In this document: one piece after another, positions 53,858 to 62,932 of the stretch
Numbering within the stretch: position 1 is the stretch's first letter
How the letters are laid out: each line of letters begins with the position of its first letter
Source of the DNA: Sediminicola luteus
Lineage (GTDB): Bacteria > Bacteroidota > Bacteroidia > Flavobacteriales > Flavobacteriaceae
NCBI RefSeq assembly: GCF_002514735.1
Contig: NZ_NBWU01000001.1
Location: forward strand, 1,054,001 to 1,118,000
Reading direction: 5' to 3'
Length of the DNA stretch: 64,000 nt
Translations under genes and position numbers: made by a program
Notes under the pieces: generated by a model
The model's database searches: none
Told to the model about the DNA's origin: nothing
The model's input: the letters and a program-made list of their open reading frames with translations, nothing else

Positions 53858-53950
53858 CAGATTAATAATATATGCCAGGCCCATAACACACTATTAGGTT
53901 GTTGTCAAATCATGGTTAGTATCATTTGTTTTACTACTGAATTAAAACCA

Positions 53951-53985
53951 CAAAAAAACCCTTACGGAATAGTACCATAAGGGGA
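53951..53985 (-). terminator. mnmG terminator
   Basis: On the minus strand CCTTATGG pairs with CCGTAAGG (one G-U pair) around a 7-nt loop, followed by seven T. Confidence 0.8.
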
Positions 53986-53996
53986 CTTTATATTAA

Positions 53997-54012
53997 TGTT
54001 CCACGTGGAACA
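53997..54012. promoter_or_regulatory. parS-like ParB-binding palindrome, downstream of mnmG
   Basis: TGTTCCACGTGGAACA is a perfect 16-bp palindrome of the parS type (TGTTNCACGTGNAACA). It lies between the mnmG stop and its terminator. A second identical copy is at 55919-55934. Confidence 0.8.
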
Positions 54013-54041
54013 TTTTTATGTACAATTGAAAATTTAAGTAA

Positions 54042-55910
54042 CTATCTACCTAAATGAACCAGTAAAACAGATATATCCGATGGAGAAACACCACTAATTC
54101 TAGAAGCTTGACTAATGGTTGTTGGTTTTATTTCTTTCAATTTTTCCCGTGCTTCAAAAGAAAGAGATTTTAATTTGTCATAATCAAAGTAATCAGGAAT
54201 ACGAACACCCTCTAAACGATGCAATTTATCTGCGTTGGCTTTTTCCTTTTCTATATAACCTGCGTATTTAACTTGAATTTCGGTTTGTTCGAGAATTTCT
54301 TCATCCAAATTGTTCAAACTGATATATGCTTCAACCGAATCAATTTCACGCATTAAGTCCATAGATACTTTAGGACGTGAAAATGGTTTGAACATTTTAT
54401 CGCTTTGTTTAACCAAAGTACTACCAACTTTTTCCAAAACTGGATTTAATTCTTCTGGAGAAACGGAAGTTTTTTTGAAAAAAGTTACAAAATGATTCGA
54501 TTTTTGTTCCTTTTCGTTCATTCGGTCCAACCTTTCATCAGACGCCAAGCCAATTTCATGCCCTTTTGGTGTTAAACGTAAATCGGCATTGTCTTGTCGT
54601 AATAAAGTACGGTACTCTGCACGAGAAGTAAACATACGATAGGGTTCCTCTGTACCTTTTGTGATTAAATCGTCAATCAAAACACCAATATAGGCTTCAT
54701 CTCGAGTTAAAATTAATGCATTTTGTTCGTTTAATTTCAAATGGGCATTAATTCCGGCCAATAACCCTTGTGAAGCGGCTTCCTCATAACCAGTCGTACC
54801 ATTTATTTGTCCGGCAAAATATAAATTGCCTATGGTTTTGGTTTCTAAGGTATGTTTTAACTGTGTTGGCGGAAAATAATCGTATTCTATGGCATAACCA
54901 GGTCTAAAGAATTTTACGTTCTCAAAACCTGCAACCGAACGAAGGGCATTCGCCTGTACATCTTCAGGTAAAGAAGTACTAAAACCATTAACATAAATTT
55001 CAACGGTATCCCAGCCTTCAGGTTCAACAAAAATTTGATGTCTGTCCTTATCGGAAAAACGATTTATTTTATCTTCAATTGATGGACAATAACGCGGACC
55101 TATACTTTGAATACGCCCGTTGAACATCGGTGATCTATCAAATCCTTCTCGTAACAAATCATGTACTTCGGGTGAAGTATAGGTCATATGGCAATCACGT
55201 TGCGTATTTAATTTTGGGGTATTGGTATAGGAGAATTTCTGGGGAATAGCATCACCTGGTTGGGGAATCATCTTAGAAAAATCCAACGAGCGGGCATCTA
55301 CCCTTGGTGGAGTGCCAGTTTTCATACGCCCACTGCTAAACCCTAAATCTACCAACTGCTCGGTAATGCCCGTGGCCGCCTTCTCCCCTGCTCTACCCCC
55401 ACCGAATTGCTTTTCACCAATATGGATAAGACCATTTAAAAAGGTGCCATTGGTAAGAATTACAGCCCTAGACTTTACCTCTATTCCAAGAGAAGTTCGA
55501 ACGCCACAAACGGTTTCACCCTGCATTAATAATCCAGAAACCATGCCTTGATAAAAATCGAGATTCGGTATCGATTCTAAAGCCTTACGCCACTCCTCAG
55601 CAAACCGCATACGGTCGTTCTGGGCTCTCGGACTCCACATAGCCGGGCCTTTGGATTTATTGAGCATCTTAAACTGTATGGCTGACAAATCGGCAATAAT
55701 ACCAGATTGACCCCCCAAGGCATCTATTTCACGAACAATTTGTCCCTTAGCTATTCCACCCATAGCAGGATTGCAGGACATTTGTCCAATAGTTTGTAGG
55801 TTCATGGTAACCAATAAGGTTTTGGAACCCATATTGGCAGCTGCAGCTGCAGCTTCAGCACCTGCATGACCACCACCTACTACCACTACATCGTATATAT
55901 CTTTAAACAT
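54042..55910 (-). CDS. mnmG: tRNA uridine-5-carboxymethylaminomethyl modification enzyme MnmG (GidA)
   Basis: The 622-residue FAD protein, with MnmE, modifies the wobble uridine of several tRNAs (cmnm5U34). The N-terminal [20 protein letters not shown] is the dinucleotide-binding motif. [46 protein letters not shown] and [13 protein letters not shown] are GidA signatures. The length is full. It follows ybeY by 4 bp and is flanked by two parS-like sites. gidA is often origin-linked in bacteria. Confidence 0.97.
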   Translation of the reverse strand: MFKDIYDVVVVGGGHAGAEAAAAAANMGSKTLLVTMNLQTIGQMSCNPAMGGIAKGQIVREIDALGGQSGIIADLSAIQFKMLNKSKGPAMWSPRAQNDRMRFAEEWRKALESIPNLDFYQGMVSGLLMQGETVCGVRTSLGIEVKSRAVILTNGTFLNGLIHIGEKQFGGGRAGEKAATGITEQLVDLGFSSGRMKTGTPPRVDARSLDFSKMIPQPGDAIPQKFSYTNTPKLNTQRDCHMTYTSPEVHDLLREGFDRSPMFNGRIQSIGPRYCPSIEDKINRFSDKDRHQIFVEPEGWDTVEIYVNGFSTSLPEDVQANALRSVAGFENVKFFRPGYAIEYDYFPPTQLKHTLETKTIGNLYFAGQINGTTGYEEAASQGLLAGINAHLKLNEQNALILTRDEAYIGVLIDDLITKGTEEPYRMFTSRAEYRTLLRQDNADLRLTPKGHEIGLASDERLDRMNEKEQKSNHFVTFFKKTSVSPEELNPVLEKVGSTLVKQSDKMFKPFSRPKVSMDLMREIDSVEAYISLNNLDEEILEQTEIQVKYAGYIEKEKANADKLHRLEGVRIPDYFDYDKLKSLSFEAREKLKEIKPTTISQASRISGVSPSDISVLLVHLGR

Positions 55911-55914
55911 AAAA

Positions 55915-56334
55915 TCAGTGTTCCACGTGGAACATTTTGATGTACAAATCCTCTTTATGACGCATGATTAATTGATCATCTTCATGCTTATCACCATAGC
56001 CTATTAGGTGCAATACCCCATGTACCATGACTCGCTTTAATTCCTCTAAAAATTCAGAGTGGTATTTTTTGGCGTTGTCCGCTACCCTATCAACAGAAAT
56101 AAATAAGTCGCCAGAAACCAAATCGCCATCACAATAATCAAACGTAATTATATCAGTAAAATAATCGTGGTTCAAGTATTCCTTATTCATTTGAAGTAAG
56201 GCCTCATCTGATAAAAAAATGAAATTCAATTCCCCTAATACTTTTCCTTCTTTTTGTATTACGGCTTGTAACCAATTAGAGTATAAACCCTGATCTGATA
56301 GTAGAAACTCAGTTTGATGGTGATAATGTATCAT
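55915..56334 (-). CDS. ybeY: Endoribonuclease YbeY (rRNA maturation factor)
   Basis: The 139-residue metalloenzyme matures 16S rRNA 3' ends and is involved in ribosome quality control. The zinc-binding motif [20 protein letters not shown] (H-x3-H-x5-H form) is intact. The last codons, MFHVEH, are written by the parS-like palindrome at 55919-55934. It overlaps the end of the DUF4175 gene by 26 bp and lies 4 bp before mnmG. Confidence 0.93.
   Translation of the reverse strand: MIHYHHQTEFLLSDQGLYSNWLQAVIQKEGKVLGELNFIFLSDEALLQMNKEYLNHDYFTDIITFDYCDGDLVSGDLFISVDRVADNAKKYHSEFLEELKRVMVHGVLHLIGYGDKHEDDQLIMRHKEDLYIKMFHVEH
55919..55934. promoter_or_regulatory. parS-like ParB-binding palindrome overlapping the ybeY 3' end
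   Basis: A second perfect TGTTCCACGTGGAACA palindrome lies 8 bp before the mnmG ATG and encodes the C-terminal MFHVE of YbeY. Together with the copy at 53997 it brackets mnmG. Confidence 0.8.
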
Positions 56335-59300
56335 CCTTTAAATACGCCTTTACTTTACCTTTATAAAATCGCTGCAAAGGTAATACCTTCTTGTTTAAGG
56401 TTTCGATACGCTCTGTTTCCTGCAAAGATTTAGGTTTGGTAGTAATCGGGTTACTATAGTCTTTAGTATTGGTAGTACCCTTGCGCTCTTTCTTTTTATC
56501 TTGTTCTAAAGCCGCATCTTTAAAACGTAACATTTGATTCTTTATCCGGCTTACCTTTGTGGTGCTATTTCTACTAATACCTTCATTCAATAACTGTTCT
56601 TCCGTCTGTTCCATCTGCCGGATAAGCGCCTTGGCTGCATTCTTATCTGAGATACGAATCATATTCTCTAACTGATCTTCCAAATGCTTACGAATACGGC
56701 CTTGTTCCTTATAGATCTCATAGAGTTCTTCTAAACTTTCCTCGGAATCACCGTACCCCAAAGGGGCCTTCGTATCACCTTGTTTTAAAGTTTCTCCCGA
56801 ATGTAAACCATCTCCTTTATTACCAAGCTGGCCTTTTCCATTTTGATATCCATGCCCTTTTCCTTTGCCTTGTTGTCTCTGCTGACCATGCTGACCCTGC
56901 CGACCATGCTGACCCTGCCGACCATGCTGACCCTGTTGACCCTGTTGACCCTGTTGACCTTGTTGACCTTGCTGACCTTGCTGGCCTTGCTGACTCTGTT
57001 GACCCTGTTGCCCTTGTTGCCCTTGTTGTCCTTCCTGACCTTGTTGTCCTTCCTGACCTTGTTGTCCTTCCTGACCTTGTTGACCCTGTTCGCCTTCTTG
57101 ACCCTCTTGACCCTCTTTACTTTCCTGACCCTTGGATTGACTTTGTTGACCTTCCTTACCGGATTGATCCTGTTGTTGCATTAACTGCTCCATCTTCTTT
57201 TGCAGTTCCTCTTGGCTACTGATAATATCGGGTAATTGGAAACCCTTAGGAGAACCTTCCCCCTCGCCACTCTTACTCATACTTTCCTGCATATTATCGA
57301 GACTGTTGGCCAAAAAATCCGCCATTGTGTTCAACGAGGTCAACGCCCTTTGTTGGGAGGCTCCAGCCTGATATAATTGATTATCGGCAAAGTATTGTAG
57401 GCTCTTATCAAAATTATAGTTCACTTCTGATATCTCATTATTGATAACCTCGGAAATCATCGGCTGCCGTAATGACAAGACGAAAAGACTATCGTCTACA
57501 TGCCTGAACAATCCTTGCAATTCTTTTTGGTTTCTAATTGTACTAGAAAGTTCGAACCCATTTTCATTGTACTCACTATACAAATCAATCAGTCCTTCTT
57601 GCCTGTCAGAGATTATAATCAGATTTTCCAACACACGTCGTAACATTTCAGCATCTTCGGCCGGGCCTCCACCCCCACTACCCTTTTGTTGATCGGAAGT
57701 CATTTGCTGGGCCAATTTCTTCATCTTTTGAGCAGCTTGCTTTTGCTGCTGACTAGCTTTATTAGTTTCGGTCCCTTTATTTATTTCTTTAGTTGCCGCT
57801 TCCTGATGTTGTTCTATGGCTTTTTGAAGGTTTTTCCCAGTGTCTAAAGGCATTGGCTTTCGCATTCCTTGATTCATCCTGTCCAATTCCTTTAAATCGC
57901 GCTGAACGTCCTTAAAATCCTCATTCAACTTTTCTTGACTATCAATCCTTCCAAAATTTGAGTTAGCCAAAGAATCTTGCTTATGGGACAACTCTTCCAA
58001 ATCACGAATTATCAGATTGGCCTTTTCCACTACATAAAACTTTTTGGTAAGCTCCAACAACTGTTCTAACCCCCTACTTCTTTTTTGCTGTTCCTTACCC
58101 AATTGTTCTAACTCCCTGCCCAACTCTTCCTTACTCATCTTTTGGGTCAGGGAATCTAACTGCTTTAACAGTTCCTGGTTCTTTTTAGCCTCTGCCTCCT
58201 GACGGCTTAATCGCTCTTTAAGCAATTCATCGGTAACTTCTTTTTGTTCGACTTCATTAAGTAATTCCCTTAACTGATAGCTCAATTTCTCCAATAACTT
58301 TTCTTTACTATGCAACTGATCTAATGCCTGATTGACCGCCTCCCTTTTCTTATAATCCAACTCCGTTTCTTGCCGCTGTTCGTCCAATAACTGATCCAAC
58401 AATTGATTCTTATCTTGCCACTGTTCTTGTAACTGATCCCATTGTTCCAGTAATTGTCCTTGTTTATCTATGTTATTGTTTATCAACTCTTTATCTGTCC
58501 TTACTCCATATACGAAAACATTACTTTTTGATGATTTACCCCCTCTAATACCATCATTATCAATTACTTCGAAATAATACTCATACTTTTTGCCAGTTTC
58601 AAAAGCTATTCCAGATGGGAAGGTGTAATAAAAAGTACCCACCGTACCCAACCCCGTAACCAAATCTAACTTAGAAAATGGCTGACCCGACTGAAACTCA
58701 CGGTAACGTATAAGCACTTTTTTGATACCATAATCATCGGTAACCTGACCTTCATAATACGCCTCGTTCATGGTTATGGAATCTAACAATTGATTGACCT
58801 GAATGGTCGGGTACCCATCTTTGATTACCTCTACTGCATACACTAGTTTCTCATATTGTTTTACGTGTGCATTGGAAGACTCTATTGTATAGTCATAGCT
58901 ATTAAAAACAGTATCAGATCTAAAAAAGGCCTTGTTTTTAAAAGTAAAAGGCAGCCGTAAACTATCTTGTAAAAAATGTAGGGAATCTGAGGCCATACCA
59001 TTAACCGACCATGAAATAGTACTCCCTTCGGGAACTCTTAAATTACCCGTATTATAAAAATGCTCCTTTAATTTATTTAAATATTCCGGGTAAGATATGT
59101 CTACCTGTAACCTACCTATAGTCGGGGTATGCAACACCTCCAAATTATATTCTTTGGAGCGAAAACCGTTAGCCTCGAAATAAAATGTTCCTGAATGTAA
59201 CGGTAACCGTAAGGTATACTGAAAAACACCATTTTTGGCATCCATTAAATTTAGGTTCCCATCCCAATTCAGAAATACATCTTCAGGCTGAGAAGTACCA

Positions 59301-59956
59301 TTCAATTGTAACTGAAGCACCACTTCGGTATCATCCAAAACCTGAAGATTTTCATTTAATAACTCAAAATCGAAGGGAGCTGGTGGAGCATAGGCCAGGT
59401 CGTAATTTGCAATCCTAGTAGAACCATCGAACAAGGGTCGTAATATGCCAATTACTCCCAATACAAGTAAGACAGCAAACAAGATCCATGCATAACGTAA
59501 TCGCCCTAAATAAGATTTTGTACTTATGGCTTTGGTAAATCTAAAAGGTGCTAAATGTTCTGAACGCTGCTTTATACTGGCAGCCAATAATTCACTTTTA
59601 TGCGGCGCATTTACAAACTGCACAAAGTTTAAAAGTCCATCGGAAATTTCAGGAAAATGTTGGCCAACGATACGGGCGGCCTCTTCCAAATCTATACCCT
59701 TTCGCCATTTGAATAGGTACAAGACGGGAAAGATGATGAACCGCACAAACAAGAAGATTCCCCCAATGACAAAAGCAGACAAGAACACCAACCGCACGGT
59801 ACTACTTGCCCATAACCAACTTTCTAGCAACGACAAAATAAGCCACAACAACAAAAAGAGTAATCCGAACCAGATAACACCCTTTAATAGCCGTACACGA
59901 TAATACTTCGTTACAAATCCATGCAATTTATCAAGTATACCCTTATAGGCCTCCAT
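56309..59956 (-). CDS. DUF4175 family large membrane protein with Gly-Gln repeat
   Basis: The 1215-residue protein has three N-terminal membrane helices (~24-46, 50-76, 150-172), then a large periplasmic region with beta-sandwich-like strands (~180-490) and a long coiled coil (~500-800, rich in Q, E, K, L). A low-complexity Gly-Gln tract (~930-1030, repeats GQEGQQ, GQQGQQ, GQHGRQ) and a charged C-terminal part follow. The early segment RYAWILFAVLLVLGVIGIL and the overall length match DUF4175 of Bacteroidota. It begins a minus-strand unit with ybeY and mnmG. Function is unknown; the architecture suggests an envelope scaffold. Confidence 0.8.
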   Translation of the reverse strand: MEAYKGILDKLHGFVTKYYRVRLLKGVIWFGLLFLLLWLILSLLESWLWASSTVRLVFLSAFVIGGIFLFVRFIIFPVLYLFKWRKGIDLEEAARIVGQHFPEISDGLLNFVQFVNAPHKSELLAASIKQRSEHLAPFRFTKAISTKSYLGRLRYAWILFAVLLVLGVIGILRPLFDGSTRIANYDLAYAPPAPFDFELLNENLQVLDDTEVVLQLQLNGTSQPEDVFLNWDGNLNLMDAKNGVFQYTLRLPLHSGTFYFEANGFRSKEYNLEVLHTPTIGRLQVDISYPEYLNKLKEHFYNTGNLRVPEGSTISWSVNGMASDSLHFLQDSLRLPFTFKNKAFFRSDTVFNSYDYTIESSNAHVKQYEKLVYAVEVIKDGYPTIQVNQLLDSITMNEAYYEGQVTDDYGIKKVLIRYREFQSGQPFSKLDLVTGLGTVGTFYYTFPSGIAFETGKKYEYYFEVIDNDGIRGGKSSKSNVFVYGVRTDKELINNNIDKQGQLLEQWDQLQEQWQDKNQLLDQLLDEQRQETELDYKKREAVNQALDQLHSKEKLLEKLSYQLRELLNEVEQKEVTDELLKERLSRQEAEAKKNQELLKQLDSLTQKMSKEELGRELEQLGKEQQKRSRGLEQLLELTKKFYVVEKANLIIRDLEELSHKQDSLANSNFGRIDSQEKLNEDFKDVQRDLKELDRMNQGMRKPMPLDTGKNLQKAIEQHQEAATKEINKGTETNKASQQQKQAAQKMKKLAQQMTSDQQKGSGGGGPAEDAEMLRRVLENLIIISDRQEGLIDLYSEYNENGFELSSTIRNQKELQGLFRHVDDSLFVLSLRQPMISEVINNEISEVNYNFDKSLQYFADNQLYQAGASQQRALTSLNTMADFLANSLDNMQESMSKSGEGEGSPKGFQLPDIISSQEELQKKMEQLMQQQDQSGKEGQQSQSKGQESKEGQEGQEGEQGQQGQEGQQGQEGQQGQEGQQGQQGQQGQQSQQGQQGQQGQQGQQGQQGQQGQHGRQGQHGRQGQHGQQRQQGKGKGHGYQNGKGQLGNKGDGLHSGETLKQGDTKAPLGYGDSEESLEELYEIYKEQGRIRKHLEDQLENMIRISDKNAAKALIRQMEQTEEQLLNEGISRNSTTKVSRIKNQMLRFKDAALEQDKKKERKGTTNTKDYSNPITTKPKSLQETERIETLNKKVLPLQRFYKGKVKAYLKDDTLSPSN
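56860..57165. repeat. Tandem coding repeat for Gly-Gln tract
   Basis: Imperfect tandem units of about 9-18 bp on the plus strand read as CTG/TTG-ACC-CTG-type triplets. On the minus strand they encode the GQQ, GQE and GQHGRQ repeats in the DUF4175 protein. Length variation by slippage is likely. Confidence 0.8.
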
Positions 59957-60104
59957 AACACACTTTTAACCCAAGATAGTACGAAATGTAAGACAGTAGA
60001 TCTAAAATCTGTTAAACTAGGATGAAAACGATCAAAAAGGCGAAGTAATTACCACTTAAATTAAATATGACAAGACATATCCCATGACATTTTCAACTAC
60101 CGCG

Positions 60105-60112
60105 TATCTTTG
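60105..60112 (+). promoter_or_regulatory. -7 element of the gltX promoter
   Basis: TATCTTTG matches TAnnTTTG and lies 17 bp before the gltX ATG. A TG (not TTG) is found 18 bp upstream. Confidence 0.5.
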
Positions 60113-60129
60113 CCAAAAAAAGAAACCTT

Positions 60130-61641
60130 ATGGCCCAAAATGTTCGGGTAAGATTCGCCCCAAGTCCAACTGGTCCACTCCACATCGGAGGCGTGCGTAC
60201 CGCATTGTTCAACTATTTATTTGCGAAAAATAAAGGCGGTACGTTCGTATTACGTATAGAAGACACCGATCAAAAACGTTTTGTTGAAGGTGCTGAATCT
60301 TATATAACCGAATCATTGGACTGGCTTAATATTCCGTTTGATGAAGGCCCAGGAAAAGACGGTGGTTTTGGCCCTTATAGACAAAGCGAACGCAAACATC
60401 TTTACAAAGACTATGCTTTACAATTGGTAGCCCAAGGTAAAGCCTATTATGCCTTTGATACGGCCGAAGCCTTGGATGCCCACCGTAAAAATCATGAGGC
60501 AAAAGGAAAAACCTTTATCTATAACCACCACAATAGGGAAAAATTGGATAATTCCCTGACTCAAGATATGGCCCAGATAGAGGCGCGTATCGCCGCTGGG
60601 GAAGATTATGTAATCCGATTTAAGCATACGCCCTTTGTTGAAATCAAACTTCAAGATCTTATTCGCGGGACCGTAACCGTACCTTCGGAAACCTTGGATG
60701 ATAAGGTGCTTTACAAATCAGACGGTATGCCAACGTACCATTTGGCCAATATTGTAGATGATCATCTTATGGAAATTTCCCATGTAATCCGTGGGGAAGA
60801 ATGGCTACCCTCCTTGGCCCTGCATGTAAAATTGTATGAAGCTTTCGGATGGGATTCCCCTCAGTTTGCCCACCTACCATTGATTATGAAACCAGTTGGT
60901 AAAGGTAAATTGAGCAAAAGGGATGGTGAAAAACTAGGTTTTCCAGTTTTCCCCTTGGCTTGGAAAGAATCGGCGGGCTATCGTGAAGATGGATATTTTC
61001 CGGAAGCGGTGATCAACTTTTTGGCCCTTTTAGGTTGGAATCCCGGTACCGAACAAGAATTATTCAGTCTGGAAGAACTTTGTTCCCACTTCGATTTGGC
61101 CCGGGTAAACAAATCCGGAGCGCGTTTCGATCCCGAAAAAAATAAATGGTTCAACCATAATTATCTACAGCAAAAACCCACTGCCGATTTGGTCGATTCT
61201 TTTAAACCCATTGTAAAAGCTAACGGATTTGAAAGCGATACCACTACCCTAGCCTGTATTATTGACATGATCAAGGAGCGAGCCAATTTTGTGACCGACC
61301 TTTGGTCTTTATCGGATTACTTCTTCCAAGCTCCCACTACATTTGCTGCGAAACCTGCTAAAAAACAATGGAAGGAACAAACCCCAACTATAATGAACCA
61401 ATTACTAGTTCATTTTGAAAATGCGGACAATTTTGACTCGGAACCCTTGGAGGTCTACACCAAGGCTTGGATCTCGGATAATGAATATGGTTTCGGACAA
61501 GTAATGCCACCTTTGCGACTTTTAATGGTGGGCGATATGAAAGGCCCACACATTTTCGATATTATGTCGGTTCTTGGAAAACAGGAGGTATTAAACCGAT
61601 TGCAATACGGTATAACTACTTTAAGCGAGAATCCATCCTAA
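60130..61641 (+). CDS. gltX: Glutamate-tRNA ligase
   Basis: The 503-residue class I enzyme charges tRNA(Glu). RFAPSPTGPLHIGGVRTALFNYLF carries the HIGH-type motif (HIGG), and GKGKLSKRDGEKLGF carries the KMSKS-type motif (KLSKR). VLRIEDTDQKRF and YFPEAVINFLALLGWNPG are also typical. Length is normal. It is divergent from DUF4175 and followed by the SPFH gene after about 90 bp. No fused domains are seen. Confidence 0.97.
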   Translation: MAQNVRVRFAPSPTGPLHIGGVRTALFNYLFAKNKGGTFVLRIEDTDQKRFVEGAESYITESLDWLNIPFDEGPGKDGGFGPYRQSERKHLYKDYALQLVAQGKAYYAFDTAEALDAHRKNHEAKGKTFIYNHHNREKLDNSLTQDMAQIEARIAAGEDYVIRFKHTPFVEIKLQDLIRGTVTVPSETLDDKVLYKSDGMPTYHLANIVDDHLMEISHVIRGEEWLPSLALHVKLYEAFGWDSPQFAHLPLIMKPVGKGKLSKRDGEKLGFPVFPLAWKESAGYREDGYFPEAVINFLALLGWNPGTEQELFSLEELCSHFDLARVNKSGARFDPEKNKWFNHNYLQQKPTADLVDSFKPIVKANGFESDTTTLACIIDMIKERANFVTDLWSLSDYFFQAPTTFAAKPAKKQWKEQTPTIMNQLLVHFENADNFDSEPLEVYTKAWISDNEYGFGQVMPPLRLLMVGDMKGPHIFDIMSVLGKQEVLNRLQYGITTLSENPS

Positions 61642-61728
61642 CCCCAGGATTGTAACGAAACCTAAAAATTAACTACCAATAACTCAGTACCACGATAACC
61701 GAAACTTAGTTTCATAAAACCAACGATT

Positions 61729-62661
61729 ATGGACAACCTTTTTACTTTAATCCCAATTGGCATTATTGGGTTCTTTATTTTACTTTCTTCATTCTTTATC
61801 GTGAAGCAGCAAACCGCATTCGTAATAGAACGCTTCGGTAAATTCCAAAGCGTTCGTAATTCCGGACTCCAAATGAAAATTCCGATTGTAGATCGTATTT
61901 CAGGAAGACTGAGCCTAAAAATCCAACAGCTCGATGTTATCGTCGAAACCAAAACCTTGGACGATGTTTTCGTTAAACTAAAGGTATCCGTACAATATGT
62001 TGTCATCCGTGATAAAGTATATGAGGCTTTTTATAAGTTGGAATATCCGCATGATCAAATTACATCTTATGTTTTTGATGTGGTTCGTGCCGAGGTTCCA
62101 AAAATGAAATTAGACGACGTGTTTGTTAAAAAAGATGATATTGCCATTGCTGTAAAAAGTGAACTACAGGAAGCCATGTTGGCCTACGGTTACGATATTA
62201 TCAAAACCTTGGTAACCGATATTGATCCCGATTCCCAGGTAAAAGAAGCCATGAACCGAATCAATGCTTCGGAGCGTGAAAAAATCGCCGCACAATTCGA
62301 AGGGGATGCCCAACGTATTCTTATCGTAGAAAAGGCCAAGGCCGAAGCCGAAAGTAAACGCTTACAAGGTCAGGGTATCGCCGACCAACGTAGGGAAATC
62401 GCACGCGGACTAGAAGAATCGGTAGAGGTGTTGAACCGGGTAGGCATTAATTCGCAAGAGGCTTCTGCCTTGATCGTAGTTACCCAACATTACGATACCC
62501 TGCAATCTATAGGTGAAGAAACCAATACCAATTTGATATTATTACCAAACAGTCCGCAAGCAGGTAGCGATATGCTGAATAATATGGTAGCCTCTTTTAC
62601 GGCCAGTAACCAAATTGGTGAGGCCATGAAAAATTCTAAAAAAGAAAAAGGGGATAAATAA
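61729..62661 (+). CDS. SPFH-domain (stomatin/QmcA-type) membrane protein
   Basis: The 310-residue protein has one N-terminal membrane helix (LIPIGIIGFFILLSSFFIV) and a PHB/SPFH domain (~30-190, KQQTAFVIERFGKFQSVRNSGL; DVIVETKTLDDVFVKLKVSVQY). A coiled coil (EREKIAAQFEGDAQRILIVEKAKAEAESKRL) and a short basic tail follow. Such proteins form large membrane-bound cages or microdomains and often associate with a NfeD-like partner or FtsH; no NfeD gene is adjacent. It has a strong terminator. Confidence 0.9.
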   Translation: MDNLFTLIPIGIIGFFILLSSFFIVKQQTAFVIERFGKFQSVRNSGLQMKIPIVDRISGRLSLKIQQLDVIVETKTLDDVFVKLKVSVQYVVIRDKVYEAFYKLEYPHDQITSYVFDVVRAEVPKMKLDDVFVKKDDIAIAVKSELQEAMLAYGYDIIKTLVTDIDPDSQVKEAMNRINASEREKIAAQFEGDAQRILIVEKAKAEAESKRLQGQGIADQRREIARGLEESVEVLNRVGINSQEASALIVVTQHYDTLQSIGEETNTNLILLPNSPQAGSDMLNNMVASFTASNQIGEAMKNSKKEKGDK

Positions 62662-62683
62662 AATTACCTCCCTCCTATTTTCA

Positions 62684-62716
62684 AAAATGTCCAGTATTCC
62701 GCTGGACATTTTTTTG
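62684..62716 (+). terminator. Terminator after the SPFH gene
   Basis: The stem AATGTCCAG/CTGGACATT with a loop of about 7 nt runs straight into a run of T. Confidence 0.88.
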
Positions 62717-62847
62717 TTTACTGATGAAATTCTGTGGTCTTCATGAAAAGCACGGTGGAACTTCCTTCCTTAACAAAATACTCCATTTAAGCCTCTTTCA
62801 GTCCATTTGAGACCAATACATATACCATACGGTTTAAAAAACGTAAA

Positions 62848-62875
62848 AGCCCCGCAAAACGTTTCTTTCGAGGCT
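62848..62875 (-). terminator. Candidate glnS terminator
   Basis: On the minus strand AGCCTCG pairs with CGGGGCT (7 bp, one G-U pair) around a 14-nt loop and is followed by TTTT. It lies 57 bp past the glnS stop. Confidence 0.55.
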
Positions 62876-62932
62876 ATATTGTATATTAAAAATTGATACT
62901 TATTATTGGTTCGATTATTAAAATCTATTATC

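Larger units (their letters stand above)
53010..53950. other. Gene-free kilobase with three 22-bp direct repeats
   Basis: No coding frame of useful length exists. Three copies of a 22-bp motif (TAATATACCAAWGATCCCATTT) occur at 53141-53162, 53444-53465 and 53836-53857, with spacers that are not similar to each other. A palindrome ACGGTTAACCGT (53795-53806) and one DnaA-box-like TTATCCATA (53665-53673) are present. With mnmG and parS-like sites adjacent, an origin-linked function is conceivable but unproven. Confidence 0.5.

Noticed and set aside
56860-57165. Possible CRISPR or minisatellite in the region of tandem units
   Set aside because: It is in frame inside the DUF4175 gene and encodes a Gly-Gln tract; the reading on the other strand is an artefact of the repeat.
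61662-62006. Open frame antisense to the SPFH gene
   Set aside because: It is a mirror of a well-supported coding gene on the other strand.
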